From assembly GCA_045534775.1 (NCBI GenBank), contig JAZSKI010000070.1, positions 1 to 7,610 of the forward strand: DNA of 7,610 nt. Reading direction: 5' to 3'. Each line of letters starts with the position of its first letter. The first letter of the stretch is position 1. Under the pieces are notes generated by a model. It saw only the letters and a program-made list of their open reading frames with translations. It did not search any database and was not told the origin of the DNA. The position numbers and the translations under genes were made by a program. The stretch is from JAZOTK01 sp045534775 (GTDB lineage: Bacteria; Bacillota; Clostridia; RUG12999). Shown one piece after another: positions 6,904 to 7,610 of this stretch.

Positions 6904-7029
6904 TTAATTCAATTCCTCAAAAAAGAGCCCTTCCTCAAGGCAACGCCGTAGGCGGTCACATTTCAAGTCGATGTAGTCATCATCCCCTGCGTCGCAGACG
7001 AGGGATTGTAAAATTTCATTAATCAGTAT
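6904..7029 (-). pseudogene. 41-codon open remnant of unknown origin, no ordinary start codon
   Basis: Between an upstream in-frame TAA (7030-7032) and a TAA stop (6904-6906) the minus strand encodes 41 residues: INEILQSLVCDAGDDDYIDL followed by KCDRLRRCLEEGLFFEELN, after two leading codons (ATA, CTG). The peptide looks protein-like, with an acidic DDDYIDL stretch and an amphipathic C-terminal part with two cysteines, but there is no ATG, GTG or TTG at the front and no clear ribosome site. The segment is richer in GC than its flanks. It could be the tail of a decayed gene or part of a small dispersed repeat. I do not recognise the family. The whole 6854-7174 stretch holds only this remnant and the hairpin at 7038-7080; I see nothing else in it that I can support. 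Confidence 0.35.
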
Positions 7030-7037
7030 TTATCCGG

Positions 7038-7080
7038 GGAAGTTTATACCTATATAATAAGTATTATTATAAAAACTTCC
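7038..7080. repeat. Long imperfect hairpin in the nrdG-tRNA gap
   Basis: GGAAGTTT (7038-7045) pairs with AAACTTCC (7073-7080). Inside, TATAATAA (7053-7060) pairs with TTATTATA (7064-7071) around a 3-base loop, with an asymmetric internal bulge between the two stems. No T-run follows on either strand, so it is not an ordinary terminator. A GC-rich stretch (7079-7119) lies beside it. It may belong to the same decayed or repeated unit as the neighbouring open remnant. Confidence 0.5.
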
Positions 7081-7174
7081 GCCGCGCCTCTGGTCTTACT
7101 CCGGCCCATCGCCCGGACTTACTTTAATATTAAATCATTTTTTAAAAAATATTTAACTTTTTTGTCTTTTAGAC

Positions 7175-7203
7175 TTGACAATTCCGTTCTGATGTGATAT
7201 AAT
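7175..7203 (+). promoter_or_regulatory. Promoter of the tRNA-Ser gene
   Basis: TTGACA (7175-7180), a 17-base spacer, and TATAAT (7198-7203): both hexamers are perfect consensus, as expected for a stable-RNA gene. The start should fall near 7209-7211, giving a leader of about 66 bases before the mature tRNA 5' end at 7277. Confidence 0.9.
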
Positions 7204-7242
7204 ATACAGGTCGGTTGGGTTTTGACCGTAATTTAATATAAT

Positions 7243-7269
7243 TTGCAGATGCAATCGAGCGGTCTGCAA
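7243..7269 (+). other. Hairpin in the tRNA leader
   Basis: TTGCAGA (7243-7249) pairs with TCTGCAA (7263-7269), a perfect 7-bp stem with a 13-base loop ending 7 bases before the mature tRNA. It may help present the precursor for 5' processing, but no function can be read from it. It is not followed by a T-run and shows no T-box features. Confidence 0.5.
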
Positions 7270-7276
7270 GCTTTGT

Positions 7277-7367
7277 GGAGAAGTACTCAAGAGGTCGAAG
7301 AGGCGCCCCTGCTAAGGGTGTAGGTCGGGCAACTGGCGCGAGAGTTCAAATCTCTCCTTCTCCGCCA
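7277..7367 (+). tRNA. tRNA-Ser, anticodon GCT (reads AGC/AGT)
   Basis: The acceptor stem GGAGAAG (7277-7283) pairs with CTTCTCC (7357-7363); discriminator G7364; CCA is encoded (7365-7367). The anticodon stem CGCCC (7304-7308) pairs with GGGTG (7316-7320) around loop CTGCTAA, placing anticodon GCT at 7311-7313. A long variable arm (7321-7339) marks it as class II, as serine tRNAs are. The T arm is GAGAG (7340-7344), TTCAAAT, CTCTC (7352-7356). All parts are intact over 91 bases, so the gene should be functional. Its 3' end is a common target for integrases, and the DNA just downstream looks like the end of an integrated element. Confidence 0.97.
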
Positions 7368-7370
7368 AAT

Positions 7371-7428
7371 AATAACACCGCATAAATGCTAAGAAAACAA
7401 GTATTTATGCGGTGTTGTTATATTTTTT
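7371..7428 (+). terminator. Rho-independent terminator of the tRNA-Ser transcript
   Basis: Bases 7374-7390 pair with 7400-7416 (17 bp with one G-T wobble, core ACACCGCATAAAT) around a 9-base loop. A weaker A/T extension reaches 7371 and 7419, then a T6 run occupies 7423-7428. It starts 4 bases after the tRNA CCA. If an element is integrated at the tRNA, this hairpin would formally belong to the element side. Confidence 0.9.
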
Positions 7429-7432
7429 AACT

Positions 7433-7470
7433 TTGATTAAATTTAATCAATTTTGATTAATTTTGACTAA
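7433..7470. repeat. AT-rich palindrome followed by tandem TTTTGAYTAA units
   Basis: TTGATTAAATTTAATCAA (7433-7450) is a perfect 18-bp palindrome. It is followed directly by TTTTGATTAA (7451-7460) and TTTTGACTAA (7461-7470), two 10-mers differing at one base and sharing the half-site of the palindrome. Repeated half-sites of this kind suggest a protein-binding region, such as recombination accessory or operator sites. Confidence 0.6.
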
Positions 7471-7490
7471 AAAAGTAGTAAAAAAGTAGT
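7469..7490. repeat. Two perfect tandem 11-mers, candidate integrase arm-binding sites
   Basis: AAAAAAGTAGT occurs at 7469-7479 and again at 7480-7490, one helical turn apart, and each copy continues into AAA, so AGTAGTAAA is present twice. From memory, this core resembles the DR2 arm site bound by the N-terminal domain of the Tn916 integrase. The repeats lie about 100 bases beyond the 3' end of tRNA-Ser, a plausible distance for arm sites flanking an attachment core. The repeat is certain; the function is inferred. Confidence 0.6.
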
Positions 7491-7491
7491 A

Positions 7492-7523
7492 AAGCTCCGC
7501 AACAAATAATTACTGCGGAGCTT
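7492..7523 (-). terminator. Hairpin, probable terminator of the minus-strand gene at the right edge
   Basis: AAGCTCCGCA (7492-7501) pairs with TGCGGAGCTT (7514-7523), a perfect 10-bp stem with a 12-base loop. It lies 6 bases after the stop codon of the minus-strand gene ending at 7530. Read on the minus strand it is followed by TACTAC and then T6, so the T-run is displaced by the 11-mer repeats and the termination signal is not ideal. Confidence 0.6.
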
Positions 7524-7529
7524 CGGCTT

Positions 7530-7610
7530 TTATTCATTCTTTTCTTCTACCTTACTTTTCACCAGCTCAATCGCCCGTTGCAAAAATGCCGGTGTTTTTA
7601 CGTCCATATC
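7530..7610 (-). CDS. C-terminal end of an unidentified protein (gene runs off the right edge)
   Basis: The minus strand is open from the window edge to TAA at 7530-7532. The last 26 residues include MDVKTPAFLQRAIELVKSK and end VEEKNE, a charged helical tail. The ATG at 7607 could in principle be a start, but no ribosome site can be checked, so this is more likely the end of a longer gene. A hairpin follows the stop. Its position, pointing toward the tRNA across the putative arm sites, is where integrase or other end genes of integrated elements often sit, but the tail is too short to identify and shows no recombinase motif. Confidence 0.5.
   Translation of the reverse strand, partial: DMDVKTPAFLQRAIELVKSKVEEKNE

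Noticed and set aside
7205..7270. T-box or riboswitch leader ahead of the tRNA
   Set aside because: The leader is too short, lacks the T-box sequence and alternative terminator, and the downstream gene is itself a tRNA.
7433..7490. Iterons of a replication origin, or a CRISPR array
   Set aside because: The repeats are too short and too few, have no spacers, and there is no replication or cas gene nearby.

Overview
The window looks like the chromosome of an anaerobic, low-to-moderate-GC member of the Clostridia. Four things suggest this: the rseP-ispG gene order typical of Firmicutes, an oxygen-sensitive class III (glycyl-radical) ribonucleotide reductase with a radical-SAM activase, textbook TTGACA-17-TATAAT promoters, and strong Shine-Dalgarno sites. 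I cannot name a genus from the sequence alone.

Left block, plus strand (1-2626): the 3' part of an rseP-type site-2 protease gene, then ispG (isoprenoid synthesis, MEP pathway), then a pseudogene one base after ispG. The pseudogene encoded a family-9-like carbohydrate-binding (CBM9-like) protein of about 198 residues. It carries a one-base deletion in an A-run near 2111-2115 and a TAG where the family has a Trp codon (2555-2557). Correcting both restores a single reading frame from 2031 to 2626. A perfect 13-bp inverted repeat (2643-2690) serves as a two-way terminator between this block and the convergent next one.

Middle block, minus strand (6853 down to 2701): nrdG, nrdD and trxB in transcription order. 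nrdG has its own promoter (6825-6853). nrdD has a consensus promoter (6020-6048) with one NrdR-box-like site in its spacer and a perfect 16-bp NrdR box just upstream, 32 bp centre to centre; the upstream box overlaps the nrdG stop codon. NrdD (787 residues) has an ATP cone, the catalytic barrel, a Cys-rich zinc site, the glycyl-radical loop, and then a fused glutaredoxin/NrdH-like domain with a CPNC motif. trxB follows after 4 bases and lacks the usual HRRxxxR NADPH signature. Together the genes look like a self-contained anaerobic dNTP module: NrdG makes the radical, NrdD reduces the nucleotide, its tail supplies electrons, and TrxB recharges the tail.

Right block (6854-7610): about 320 bases of mixed composition holding a 41-codon open remnant and a long hairpin, then a promoter, a leader hairpin, tRNA-Ser(GCU) with encoded CCA, and its terminator. 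Immediately beyond lie AT-rich palindromes and two perfect tandem 11-mers containing AGTAGTAAA, which resembles the arm sites bound by Tn916-type integrases. A hairpin and the C-terminal end of an unidentified minus-strand gene follow. This suggests, but does not prove, that an integrated element begins at the 3' end of the tRNA and continues past the right edge.
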